A stretch of 64,000 bases of DNA from Palaemon carinicauda (taxonomy: Eukaryota; Arthropoda; Malacostraca; Decapoda; Palaemonidae). The notes below the pieces were generated by a model. The model made no database searches, was not told the origin of the DNA, and saw nothing but the letters and a program-made list of their open reading frames with translations. Shown in pieces: positions 11,801-24,400 of the stretch. A program made the translations under genes and the position numbers. Within the stretch, counting starts at the first letter, position 1, and every line of letters starts with the position of its first letter. The stretch spans positions 63,554,630-63,618,629 of the forward strand of contig NC_090739.1 of the NCBI RefSeq assembly GCF_036898095.1, read 5' to 3'.

Positions 11801-13590
11801 GTTTCTAGCACTCGTTCCGCCAGGATTTAGTGTTGCTAAATGTTTTTGTTTGTAGGGTTGTTAACTGTTACTGCTTGTTTATCCAACTATATTTTGGCTT
11901 GATAAATGCTTTTTTTGAGAAATGTATTAAAGATTATTACACGTTTCTGTGTTTTTCCTCATTGGATTTCTGGTTGTTAAATGTTGTTCCTTTTTTCCAA
12001 ATGGATCTTTGGTTATTACGTGTTACTGCATGTTATTCCCATTGGATTTTAGGTTGTTACATATTGCTGCTTTTGCTGCTCCTTATTCCCACTGGATTTT
12101 GGGTTATTAAATATTACCAGTTGTCGTTCCCAACAGATTTATGGTTATTTAATGTTGCTGTTTGTTGTTCCCACTACATTTTGGGCTGTTCCATGTTGGT
12201 CAGTCGTACCCACTGGATTTCAGGATGTTACATGCTGCTGCTTATTGCTTCCACAGAATATCGAGTTATTACACATTGCTACTTATTGTTCCCACTGGAT
12301 TCCTGGATAATACATGTCTCTGCTTGATGTTCCGCCTGGACTTTGGGTTATGTTGTTCCCACTACATTTTGGGTCAGTACATGTTACAAATTATTGTAAT
12401 CACTGCATTTCAAGTTGTCACGTATTGCTGCCAATTGTTCCCACTGAATTTCTCGTTTATGTTCCCTGATTTCTTATTGTTACATGTTGTTGCTTATTGT
12501 TCCCACTGGAATTTGTTATAACACAATGCAACTTGTTCTCTTATATATTTCAGGTTAACAAAAGTTGCAACCTATTGTTCCCTCTAGATTTTGGGTTATT
12601 TCATGTTGTTACCTGATTTTTCCTCTGCATTTCTGGTTGCCACATATTAATAATTGTTGTTTACGTGGCTTTTCGGGTTGTTCCTAGGTGATTTCAGGTT
12701 GTTAAAAGTTTCTGCCTGATATTTCTACTGGGTTTCTGGTTGTTACATGTAGCTGCTAGCTGTTCTCACTGTATTTCTGGTTGCTACAGGTTTCTACCTG
12801 TTGTACTTACTGGACTTCCGGTTATTACATGTTGGTGCTTGTTTTTTTTTAAACACTAGATTTCGGGTTAAATGTTGATCGTGTATTTCCCAATGGATTT
12901 GAAGCTTTAATATGCTGCTACGTTAAGTTTCCACTGGATTTAGGGATGTTGTATGTTGGTACATGTTCACAGTATATTTGGTTGTTACATGCTGCTGCCT
13001 GTTGTGCCCACTAGATTTAGTTATGTTGCTGCTTATTGTTCCCACTCAATTTAGGTTGTTACATTGTGTTGGTTGTTGTTGCCACTGGATTTCTGGTTAT
13101 TACAAGTTTATATTTGTTGTTCCCTCGGGATTTTAGTTTATTGCATGTTGCTGCTTGTTCCCACTGGATTTCTGGTTATTAAATTTTTGCTGTTTATTGT
13201 TGCTTCTTTTTTATTGTTACACAAGAGTGCTTGTGACTCCCACTGGTTACTACAGATTATTGTTTGTTGTTCCAACTAGATTTTGGTTTATTAATGTTGC
13301 TGCTGGTTCCCACTGGATTTCTGGTTATTAAATCTTGCTGTTTGTTGTTTCCCCTTTTTCATAGTTTCATGTGGGAGATTGTGGCTCCCACTGGTTATTA
13401 CACATTGCTGTTTGTTGTTCCAACTTGATTTTGGTTTATTACATGTTGTTGCCTGGCATTCCAAATGGAGTTCAGGTTATTACATATTGCTGTTAGTTGT
13501 TTCCACTTTATTTCTATGCATTAAATGTTACTGCTTGATTTATTTATTTATTTTTTTTTTGCAAGTTACAGTAACTTTGTTCTAGCTGTT
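11801..13590 (+). repeat. Degenerate tail of the minisatellite
   Basis: The same theme (GTTCCCACTGGATTT..GGTTGTTACATGTTGCTG) persists but unit length and sequence drift strongly, with many indels. Last recognisable units lie near 13,560. Open frames such as 11830-12327 are remnants of the repeat. The array as a whole shows a left-to-right gradient from young to old. Confidence 0.8.
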
Positions 13591-13614
13591 TATTCTCAAT
13601 TTGATAAAATCCAG

Positions 13615-13760
13615 TATTCTATCTTGCTATCCACTCTTTAACTTTTACTCCATACTGCAATTGCTTGGTTTTTATCCATGTTGCACATTAGCACTGAATG
13701 GTATCCCAGACCTCAGTGCCTGGTCTTATGTCCCAGACTCATAAATCCAATCTGCACCCT
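13615..13760 (+). mobile_element. Solo 3' end of a LINE related to the 26.7-28.9 kb element
   Basis: Contains a diverged copy of the tail text seen at the end of the LINE at 28,800-28,870: GCACTGAATGG, then CCCAG.CCTCAGTGCCTGG and AAATCC. Upstream is the pyrimidine-rich segment ending in a TATCCACTCTTTAAC-like block. No coding part remains. It lies immediately after the minisatellite. Confidence 0.5.
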
Positions 13761-14133
13761 TATTTATCTCATCTTTGAGTAAGCACGAAATAAAGTTGAA
13801 CCTTACATTAGATATTTTTCTTTTTGCTTTAGGTCACTTTGGGGTCACTCAAACCAAATATTCAAATATTCTCGTCATTCCTTTGTGATTCTTTTGCTTC
13901 TTGTAATCTAGAAGTCTTTTATTAAGAAGCCCATCGTATGCATATATGAAAATTGTAGATATTATGTAAAACCAAATAAAAACAATCAGCAGCGAAACAT
14001 AGAAATATAATCAGCATGAAATGTGCTGTACGTGGGCTCTCGTAAGGAATTTCACGAACATTCCCCCCAGTGCAGTGGACTTTTAAAGGTAATCTTTTAT
14101 TCCTCACGCAAACAGTTTAAGGGTCATATAAAG

Positions 14134-14135
<2 letters not shown>

Positions 14136-14211
<76 letters not shown>
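14136..14211 (+). repeat. (CT)n microsatellite
   Basis: 76 bases of uninterrupted CT on the + strand. It is one of twelve such tracts in this window, all in the same orientation. Confidence 0.95.
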
Positions 14212-14214
<3 letters not shown>

Positions 14215-14835
14215 TCATCCGTGAAATACACAGTGGGTCATAAATCGTCAGAACTTTTGAATTTCAGATTCTGTGAGGATATTTTCTTGCAGAGCATACT
14301 CCCAATACTGACTCCATATCTTTTTTTTATTTTTTTGTTTTAGGTATACTTTATTATTTTCAGTTTTTCACGAGTTCTTTGGTGGTTGTGTTTTTAGTAC
14401 TTGGCCGCTTTCCCTGATAAACCTCTTGTATTTGTAGAAGTTTTGATAATTATGGTAAGGAGAAATAATTACAATGAACTGCCTGTCTAATATTACTTAC
14501 AGCAATAAAATTTTTATAATAAATCCCAACTCCATTTTACACTGATGATACTTAATGATCCAGCGTGTAGGTCACTTGCTCAAGATATTGATCACGGAAG
14601 GAGGAAGACTAAAATCCTCGTAGAGGCTCAAACTTTATAAGTCCCTTAGGTCAAATATGGTAGGTCTGGTTTTATGCAAGGTCATTTGAAAAAGGTCTGT
14701 GTTATTGGGGAGATTACTGACTTACACGAATGTTACTAAAGATCAGCGGAAGCAGTGATCCTCAGCCAGAAAACTTGGATATGATTAATGTCGCGAGATT
14801 GGAAGGTATATACATGAATTTAGAGACACTTAAGG
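14212..14835. other. Intron 1a, nothing recognised
   Basis: AT-rich sequence with no supported feature. Confidence 0.5.
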
Positions 14836-15144
14836 GTTTAAAGGTCACTCATGAATGGCAGAGGCAAGGACAATGACATTCCACTATCAAGCAGGACAAT
14901 GCCCTAGCTTCTGACCATATATACATATGATCAACGCCCAAGCCCCCTCTCCACCCAAGCTAGGACCAGGCAATGGCTGCTGATTTCTCAGCAGATTGAC
15001 CTATAGGCTCTCTCAAAACCCCCATCCTTAGCTCAAACGGATGGTGAGGTTGTAGCGACCAAAGGTACTAACGAGTTTGAGCGGGACTCTAACCCCAGTC
15101 TGGGGATCACCACGTAAAGACGTTACCAACAGGCCACCACAACC
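14836..15144 (-). mobile_element. tRNA-derived SINE, minus strand
   Basis: I recognise this as a common shrimp dispersed repeat (GACCATATATACATATGATC, AGCTAGGACCAGGCAATGG, GGATGGTGAGGTTG). On the minus strand the head has pol III promoter boxes: an A-box-like TGGCCTGTTGG near 15,135 and a B-box-like GGTTAGAGTCCC near 15,090 (consensus GGTTCGANNCC). The body runs leftward to about 14,836. One B-box position has changed and no full cloverleaf is apparent, so it is a SINE and not a tRNA gene. Confidence 0.65.
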
Positions 15145-17166
15145 AAAGGTGGTATTGGTGTCAGTAATTTCTAATGAACTCAGATGATTCATCCTTGCAT
15201 GATTGGAAATTTTTTTTTCAGATTTCTGATCTTTGGCAAGACACACTACGACGACTTTATTGTTGAACCACTTTAGTTCATGTGAATGATTAGGTAAAAC
15301 TACAGTTCTTTTGAGTCCTAAGACCGTATACCTTTTCGAAATTTTCCAGAATGAAGATACAAAAGTCTTCCCCGACATTCACAGGTCTAACATAAAAATA
15401 CCACCTCGGTCTTCATTGCCAGCTGTGAGAGATCTTCCAGCTAGTGGAAACTAATGCCTTCATATTCGGGATCTTCTATAGGTCAAGGTCATGGTAGAGG
15501 ACAGCTGCCATTAGTGTACCTCAATTCTGTGGGGAGTCCTTTCATTCCTTATCTGCATCTCCTTTTTAGCCATTTACTTTACTTCTGTTTTTACTAGCTT
15601 GCTTTCATCTTGGTAGCTAATCTCTCTATTCCCATGTTTGTCGGTGATGATATGAATGAAAATTTAACCATTTTCTGTTTGGCATCATATCTCTGATTTA
15701 TTTCAACAGGAAACTTCCACCCGCTCTTTTAGTGACTATACTTCTAGGATTGACATACGCAACACAGTTCGCAAGTACGTTAACAGTAATTCCGTTGTAA
15801 AGTAGTACAGTATCTCATTTGATCTAAAAGATAATTCATGTCATGAATCTTAATATTTCCTGATTTTATGGAAATGACAACTGCATTTTCATTGCCCTCA
15901 GTGATTCAAATTGATCTATGATGGGCTAAAAGCCCGGTTTCTTTTCAATTTCTTAAAAATCGAAGTATGTCGCTACCTATTATTTGATATATAGAATTAG
16001 AAGTTGAATGGGCCGGTGCTGGGGTTGGGTAGACCATTCCACAGCTAAAGCTAGTAGCCTTTTCATTTTGCACTAGGGTTGATTGTAAGAAACAAAAAAG
16101 AACTACATCTGTAACCTATAGAACCATTATCATAAAGACCAGCAAATACAAATGCTAATAGCACCAAAGGAGTTGGAATGATTTAATGTAACATCAATAA
16201 TGTCGGTGAAGGAGCTAAAACGTAACATATAACACTTGGAACTTGAAGTTAAGAAGTTCATATGTGATTTTTATTAATGTCAAAGACAGCACTCAAATTT
16301 GAGGTTCATGTGATTTGGAATGGCAAGTAAGATTCTGACAGGACCTGGTTTATGATATCTACTTAGACATTTTCTTCCTACTAGACTGAGAAACTGGAGG
16401 GTCTGTTTCCTTCAAACTATGTGGGATGAAAGGACCTTCTTTCTAATATTTGCGGACAAGACCTGTGTTTTCAGAGCGATGAAGTACCGAGTCCCTCTAT
16501 TGGTATTTGCATTTTTTTTCTGGTTTAGATGGATTGCTCTCCTGGTTTTGATTCTTTCCATACCAGTAGCAGATCAGCTGAAGGCTGAGTACATGCTTAC
16601 TCAAGAACCACTTCAATTGGAGTGAATTTAAGAAAATACCACGAGAGCATCGATGTTCATTGTTTCAGGATTATTTTGTGAATAGTAAATGGCCTTTATC
16701 AACCTTTTGCAAAATTGTTTAGCTTAAACAGTAGACTGCGCCATAGTCTCTGTACCATGGTCCTTCAATGCCGTTTTTCTTCTACGATGCAGCTCAAGCT
16801 TCCAAGGATGAAGAGGGGTCGATGCAGAGCTTTCAAAACTGGCCTCATTTGTGCAACGCAGCTTGGGACGTGAAGCTTACTCGCTCTCTGCTTTGAATTT
16901 CTTGCTAGATTTTTTTCCAGCTATTTATCTATATCCATTGTTATGAATTACATATTTTTTCTATTCTTGACAATCTTTTGCTGAATAAAATTTTACTCCA
17001 TTCTTCCTTGGTTTGTTCTTTTCAATTAAGGCAATAAAATTTAGTAGCTAGTAGCTTGCACCATCAAATGGCGCTAAACTTGTGTTTTGCTGAGAAATCT
17101 ACATACTAGTTCGTGGGATTTGTGGTGTAAGTTGCCATTCTTTCTCTTCTTTTGGCTCTTGAATAA
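15145..17166. other. Intron 1a, no gene recognised
   Basis: No supported gene. The stretch at 15,500-15,620 weakly resembles the pyrimidine-rich 3' untranslated part of the LINE family seen elsewhere (CATTAGTGTACCTCA, then CCTTTCATTCCTT), but it is too diverged to call. The frame at 16,419-16,625 has a hydrophobic stretch but no family match. Confidence 0.5.
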
Positions 17167-17253
17167 GGTATAGTTGGCCTCATTAATTCCGGTACACTGG
17201 CCTCTTCTTACCTTCCCAAGAAGTGTACCGGAATTAATGGAGCCACCTGTACC
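17167..17253. mobile_element. 87-bp palindromic element, copy 1
   Basis: Almost the whole 87 bp is an inverted repeat. The left arm is GGTATAGTTGGCCTCATTAA then TTCCGGTACACT. The right arm reads back as GGTACAGGTGGCTCCATTAA then TTCCGGTACACTT, leaving a short pyrimidine-rich loop. A second copy of exactly the same length lies at 17688-17774. It resembles a minimal foldback MITE; no clear target-site duplication is visible. Confidence 0.65.
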
Positions 17254-17630
17254 TGTCCTCGATTACAGCTTGGTGAATTGGGTGAGCCACAGAAACTTGG
17301 GAAAGTCCATGGCTTCCTGGTTTGTTGAATAAAAATGTTTGTCCATGTGAATAAAACCAAATATTTATTCTTAAAAATTTGCCTTCAAAACGTTAAAAAT
17401 CCCGGAATAAATGTTGCCAGGCATTTACTGTTTTAAAAACGAATATATTGATGTAAAGGAGTGATATTGGGTCACCAACCCGTAAAAACAAGTTCCAGGC
17501 AATCTGGAACGAACGAACTAACCCGTAAAAGTTAATAACAAGAGTAGGGTAAAAATTACAGTCGCCTGTATTTTACTGAAATACGGATGAGAACATTGTA
17601 TTTGTATGGAGAATTAACATTGAAAATTAC

Positions 17631-17632
<2 letters not shown>

Positions 17633-17683
<51 letters not shown>
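17633..17683 (+). repeat. Poly(T) tract, 51 bases
   Basis: Uninterrupted T run directly before copy 2 of the 87-bp palindrome. On the minus strand it is a poly(A), so it could be the tail of a retroposed sequence, but no body is recognisable. Confidence 0.9.
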
Positions 17684-17684
<1 letters not shown>

Positions 17685-17687
17685 AAG

Positions 17688-17774
17688 TGTACAGTTGGCT
17701 TCATCAATTCTGATACATTGAAGTCTCCTTAGCTTCCAGAAAAGTGTACCGGAATTAATGATCCCAACTGTACC
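17688..17774. mobile_element. 87-bp palindromic element, copy 2
   Basis: Same length and same right arm as copy 1 (AAGTGTACCGGAATTAATG, ending CTGTACC). Its left arm has decayed (TTCTGATACATT instead of TTCCGGTACACT), so pairing is weaker than in copy 1. It is 435 bp downstream of copy 1 and adjoins the poly(T) tract. Confidence 0.6.
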
Positions 17775-18443
17775 ATTACTTTGGAAAGTTTGTATGGGTG
17801 GCACTAGAATAATTTCTTACAAAGGAGTGTTATCAAGTAGCCAACAGTTCTGTCAGCGTTTTCTTCGGTAGAGCCATCACTCCAGGTGTATATTTCCTTG
17901 GCATTATTGTTGTAGATCTTATATTCTGTGCCCATTATTATTACTTTTCGTGTTTAATTTGAAGTCGTTGTAATGCAAAATTAAGAAAGTTGTTTTTTTA
18001 TGATGGTATGTATTTTGTAGAGGATTTGGGATTATATAAACTCATTGTTGGTGGATTGTGAGCATTGGGAATCAGATCTGCGGATGATCCGAAGTTACAT
18101 ATAAACTAAGCGAGCAATGAATGAAACAAGTTAGAATATATTAATTACTGTACATAGGAAATTCCATGTTCGGACATTGCTGACCTAAGTAATTTACTAC
18201 AAAAATATATAGCAATCAAAATTCCTAAAGCATTGCATGGGAATTGGCTACTAAAGAGTGAGAACAACACCTGAAAGTATGCGTAAAGTTCAAAGAAGGT
18301 TTTTTTTTTTTTTTTTTTTGGAAAAATACGCATCTGTTCTACTTACTAGTATAACTATGCACCAGCGCTAATTCTTCACCAGAAGCAGATAGGGTTAGGC
18401 TCAGTAATATGAAGGAACTAACTAGGGATGATGCCTCTTCACA

Positions 18444-18472
18444 TTATAGAGGTATGTCTCATACCTCTATAA
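18444..18472. repeat. Perfect 13-bp inverted repeat, 3-base loop
   Basis: TTATAGAGGTATG, TCT, CATACCTCTATAA form a perfect hairpin in the middle of the 50-kb intron. There is no T-tract or known family around it; function unknown. Confidence 0.7.
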
Positions 18473-21462
18473 TATGGGAGAATGGTTGTGTTCAAATGCT
18501 GTGCTATGCATAGCCATATGCCTTGTAATGCGTATGAATTGTGGAGTATAGACACTTCAATGAGGCATAGCCCTCTAATGCGAAGAATGCAGTGTGTAGA
18601 TTACTGTGCAAGAAATAGGGCTGTGAAGTAGCATTATGTGATGGCATTGGGGTGCTTTATGAATCTTGTACAAGTTTGCTAAAATTCGCTCACATCGTGG
18701 TTGATTAATGAGATTGCAAGGAATTTACAATCCATTGATCCTTAGTTTAGATCCACACTGCATCATAGACTCCACTGGAAAATGCAACCAAACTGTCTCT
18801 CTGGTTAGTGATGTGATTTATAGGTTGTATAACCTCCCCTGATCCTAGCTTTCGTAGGTAGGGTGATTGGGTACTGATTAAACTTATGTATTACCTCCAT
18901 TCTAGCTTCTTTTCTTCCATCTTGCTGTCCAACCCTTCACAGTGCAACTACGGTGTTGTCCCCACCACCTCTACGATGGATGGCCTCCACAGTGTCTATC
19001 CATATGACCCAATTTCTATGAACTTGATCAAATTGTGGAAATGGATGAATCTCTAGATCCTTTGGACTCTTGAACAAGAGATGACCCCATAATGGAGAGG
19101 AATTGTGGAGTGTTTAAGAACCAGTTCAGTACAGTAATGTACCTCTTCTGCTACAAGTCTGTCCACTTCATTATTAATCATATGGAGCAAAGACCTTCCC
19201 AATTTTCAAAAACTTATACAGTAATGTATATTTACATAGTTATTTTTTGTTTACTACATATGCTTCCAATTACTTTTATAAGGAAGTCTTACCCGAGGTG
19301 TGACGAATGCAGTTGCATGCATAACTATCTTTAACCTGTGACTAACAGCCTATATTTTACACTTTACTGTTCAATCTACATTTCTTATAAACTGTTACAT
19401 TTCAAGGCCAAGAGAGATGGTTTTACATATACCCAGGCTGCAAAGCTATCCCAGGACTACTGAATTTGGTGAAATTGGTTTTTCTCGTGAACTCGATTTA
19501 GTAACTTGAGTAGGCAACCCTCTGTTTCACTAAAACATGAGAGTTTGTACACAGGCAGCAGTGGGTCAGTTAAAAATGTCTTAGCCTATTGCAGGTTATA
19601 TTGATTGGTTGTGTGTTCTTGACGTATGTTTTAACTTGTCAAGTCAATTCTATTCGATATCTTTTTTTTATCAAATGCTGTGGGTTATGTTCAACCACGA
19701 ATCTGCATATTTCAGGATGTATCTTGCTTTATACTGTCTTTCTGCAGAACTGGTATACTCTGTAAGATACTCTTTATTCAAATCCTTCAGTACTGAGTGT
19801 AAGGTTTTGGCTAAGTCTTTACAGTAATTTGCACAATATTAGCATTTTGTAAAGTAATCTATTTGCTTGATAACATAGTCTACTTTATCCAGTAATGCAT
19901 TTTCCATTGTTGTACATTCTTTGTATATTTTAGCCGGATTATGCTATGGATACAAATGTTTCAGGTTGTGTTTAGCTTTGTTGAAAAAAATCTAATAGTG
20001 TGTGTCAGTATGAACTGATTTTAGCCCTGTTTACCAATTATGTATCATAAATAGTACCATTACAATGTCAAACTTTTTTATTGCATACTAAAGATAAATC
20101 AAATTGCTTACAAGAATAGCAGGACATGTTTCTGAGAGTCCCAGAAAGCAATCGTAAAACTTTCTAAAAACAAAAGGATAGTACTGGATTTCAAACTTCA
20201 TACTATCCAATGGATAAGTAAAGGGGAAAATAGAATGGCCACATTAGTAATGGAAGGTCGAGGCACATGCCCTGGATGTTCTACGAGATTGTTCAACTGG
20301 AGGCGCTAAACAGCAGTCTTCGAAGGTGGTGGGAGTGGTCCTTGTGTGAAGAGGCAATAACGCTTGAGGATACCTGATGAGTAGCAGAGTTACCGGGCAT
20401 TGATCTGCATTGTTTATTAATTAGAAACTGGATAAATCTCGAAGTGCAGGAGGACAAGGAGACCTAACCACCATAACGAGATATGTATTACTGGTATATT
20501 TGATAATATAGTTGATGTACAATTCATTGCTGTTTTAGATTTGAGAAATTCCCATGATATTTGTGTATAAATTTATATACATGAGAAATGCATGTAACCT
20601 AAACTTTTTTTTTTAATCTTTTATGATTCTCTGTTATATCTAAACCATGAAATGTTATAGATCAGCAGTTTGTTACTGCCTTGAGCTTATGTAATAATTA
20701 ATTCAACAATGTATTTAGATTCAAAACCTACAAATTTAACCTCATTTTACAAAATCAAAGTGGTTAAACCACATTAATCTTACTCTGTTCTAATGCTGTT
20801 ATTATATGAAGACTCAACACTTGGACAACAAAGTGGATTCATCTTCTAACTTGGAGGCTGCATGGCTACTCGGGCAATATGACCCCAAATACATAGGTCC
20901 AATACCAGAAAATGAAGATTGGCAGGAAAATGGCCCAAGGGATGCAATTAGAATTGCCTTCTTCTCAGATGATCTGGTGATGTCTATGGCTTCATTTATC
21001 ATGTGAACTGTGCTAAACATGCATTTGAACAGTTCCTGTAGCCACAGTTTTAACAAAAATGCTATTAAGCAAGTTCTCCAAAAGTGAGTAGTGGAGCTGA
21101 ATAGTGGGGTAAAGTACAAATGGTGATACAAGCAAGAGATTTGGCATTAGAATTCTTATCATCCCCATCTAATTCAACTTCGACCTCCTCAGTATCTTGC
21201 CATTTCCAAAATGGCTGACTTTCCAGAATGGCGACAAATTTAATCTATACAAATATTTTCATTCCATAAGCCTACAAGAGTTGCATACTGTCCATTTAAT
21301 GATTGTGAATTATGATTTTGGCATTTTTGCTGTTATTAGGAGAGAAACTGAACCCACCTTTCCATTATGGCCACCATATGGCAGTCATGCTTCCAGAATG
21401 GCAGCCAAAGATATATATATATATGCTTCTCCCAATGGATACCATTGTATCTTGTGTATCAT
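18473..21462. other. Intron 1a, no gene recognised
   Basis: AT-rich sequence. At 18,905-18,980 the text CTTCCATCTTGCTGTCCAAC and CAGTGCAACTACGGTGTTG resembles the 3' untranslated part of the shrimp LINE family found at 28.8 kb, probably a decayed solo fragment. The frames at 20,806-21,131 on both strands have no recognisable domain. Confidence 0.5.
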
Positions 21463-24400
21463 TTAGTTTCTGCAAATGCAGCAGCAGAGCGCTGTGCATT
21501 GAATTCCAGACTTGTAGCAATTGCACCTCCCCTGGCATTGATTCTTGCAGCTACACTTATTCAATTATTGGTAATATTTTGCTACCACTGGTAAATTTAG
21601 TCCAGTGGGGAAACCAGGCACCATCAATCTGTTGCCATCCTCAATGTCTTGGTCTCGGCAAAACTGGATGACATACTACAGACCGGCACCAAATGTGCCC
21701 TGCTTGAAAAGCATCCATCTTGCAATGGTTTCTAAAAGCAGCCCTTGTAGGGGAAATGGAATCATAACCTCTTTAATTCCTTGCAGAGAGAGGAAATCTA
21801 GCCTTATGTACATCTTTATATGAAGTATCTGTTTTACATTTAATACCACGAACTCTCTGGTGATTTTCAGGTATTCATCTTTTACAGATGGTGGTGTTGA
21901 ACTCAGTTTTGATGAAGGTGGGTGTGGCAAGCAGAAATACAGTCTAGGTTTACCATCCAGGCTTCTTCCCCTTTTCATGAAAGGCAGACACTGTGATACA
22001 CCCACTGAATGCATGGAAAAGGCAAAGGGCCGAGGCTTTTTGTCCCATGGTTGCAGCAATTTTGTGGATAGGTATCCATTTAATGTCTTTTCCTCTTCCG
22101 AATTTAATCATAGTTTCCCAAATCGGTTTTTTTTCATGATTGATGCTGATATGATGACATCAGTGTCTGAACTGCATATGACTGCACTGAGATACCTTCA
22201 TGCTTTGCAGCATATGGAGCCTGTAAAAGGACTTTAGTATCTGCCTCTTCACAAGTGCAGCCTTGTAGGACAGCAGTGTACTGTTCAGCTTTACTGAAAA
22301 GTGCAGCATCCTCTTTGGTGATGATAATGCATGTTGTATCATCTGCTTGAGAAGAAAGGATTGTCTGCCTGATGAGCAAATATTTCAGTTTTGTTCTGAT
22401 CATTCCTGGTGTAACTGGCCCTATTACCAGGAGTTTTTGCAGTGCTAATCACTTTGGCAAACTCCTGTGCCTATGTTTTGTCTTGTTTGTGCTGTCATAC
22501 TGTCTTCTATACACATCAAATACAATTTATGCTTGTTTATACTTATGTATGTGCTTCTGTACCTTGGACAGGACTTCATATTTTGCTTAAGACTCAAATG
22601 TAGACCCCTTGGTTTGTCTAAAAGCATTTACTGCAGTTACACCATCCATTATGATAACATCAGTGATAGGCTCTTTGTCATGGATGTCCAATTCCTGCTG
22701 TGTTCTAGTAGAGGTAGCAGCTGTAACTTTTGTGTCCTGATGCATCTACCCATTCTGTGCCAGTGACGGAGGGCAGTTTTAATTTTAATGTTGGAGGAGC
22801 TCATTTCAGTCACACGTGTGTTCTGACATGATATGGAGAGGCGGGAGAACAGATGACTGTCTTCCTATATGGTTTGCCCCTGGATTCTGTAGAAGACCTC
22901 TTGGGACTAAACAATAAAATTTTGTTCTTAGTGTTCCAGCTCTTAGAATTTGCTGGGTGTCTTGAGTCTCTCAATGAAGTTTGTGAATGTCTATTCAAGG
23001 CTCTTATTGATATCAAGGATTCACTAACTTTGCAGTCCATAATTTCTTGACTGTCAAGCACTATCGGATCCATCAAATCTTCCTCAAAACGGTTTACCGT
23101 TTCATTGATTACTCTCGCTAAATCTCGACCATTTTAAGAAACCTTTTCTGCAGAGTATGTTTCATCATGATGCTTACCCTTAGATTTTAGATCAACATCA
23201 CTTCTGTTCTCAAACTCATCAATCAAGTATCTTACTTCAGGATCAGCCACAGTCAACCTTCTCAGATCATCTGCATCTTGAGATACCCCAATCGCCTTTC
23301 ACATGAGCATTATGCTTATTGTGCTCTTGGTCTGGTCTACAACAATTGAGGGGAAAGGCCAAGAGGTTTTATGGCAGTGGAAATTCACTTTGTGAAGTCA
23401 ACAAATGTGTTTTCTCGGAGAGCTTCCATATATTTGAAATGAATAGAAAGCCACGTGGCATAATGTACTTGGTCCAGAGCAAAGAAGGAATGAGTTCCTG
23501 TAGCACATCTTTGTACAACTTTAAATTAGATTCTGGTATGACCTGGTGTAAACAAACACGAAGTTCTAGCTGAAGCAAAAGATTTCAAAAGTAGAGTTTT
23601 GGACACCAATGTTTTCTGATCCAGTTTTCACAACTAGGCTCACTTTTTTTTTTATGGATATACTTGATATATGCCTTATGCACGGCTTGTTTAGCCGATA
23701 TGAAATGCAAGCTGTCACCTGGTGTGCTAGACTTGTCATCTTTGCATGTGAAGCAGAAATAAATGAATCTGCTGTTTCTGGAGTAGCTATTTCTGCTTAT
23801 GCAAGAGCTTGAGTCTTACCACTGCCTTTCAAGAGATACCCTGATTTTTGAATGCTGCAATTTCTAAATGCAGCCCTTCAAACAACCATATCACATCAAC
23901 CATTCTGCACTGGCCATTCCCACCGGATTTACTTGGCAACTACGATTGGTAGCTGATCAACCGTTAGAACTGGGGTTTGGCCAGGATAGAGAAACTGTGA
24001 CTGCTCTTGCAATATCTGAGGTTTCATCATTGCAACTAAATAAGATGCCATTTTAAAAAGACAACATTAATACAAGCTTATTTCAAAGGGGTTGCGTTGC
24101 TTCTGAGAAGCATGATGTGCTGCCAAAGATATGGCACAGCATATTCACTGATAAACTGACTTTCTCGAGCCTTTTATACTCGAGAGAAATATTCTTATAA
24201 ACCACAACTTGGTGCCCTTCACTACCACTGAATGAAGGGAGAGAATTCTCAAGTTTAAGTATATTTATGTAGTATTCAGGAAGTTTTTTTAAACCTCACT
24301 TCAGCACATGGATGCTGAGACAAAGATATGCCTCTCTCATGAAAGGATGTTTGTCATTGTGGTACTTGGATTATGATTAAGATTGTATACAGCACAAGTT

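Noticed and set aside
15075..15144. Minus-strand tRNA gene inside the SINE
   Set aside because: A- and B-boxes are present but acceptor and anticodon stems do not pair well, and the sequence continues into a known SINE body.
20806..21131. Opposing frames of 66 and 105 residues
   Set aside because: No recognisable domain; likely chance frames just outside the minus-strand relic.
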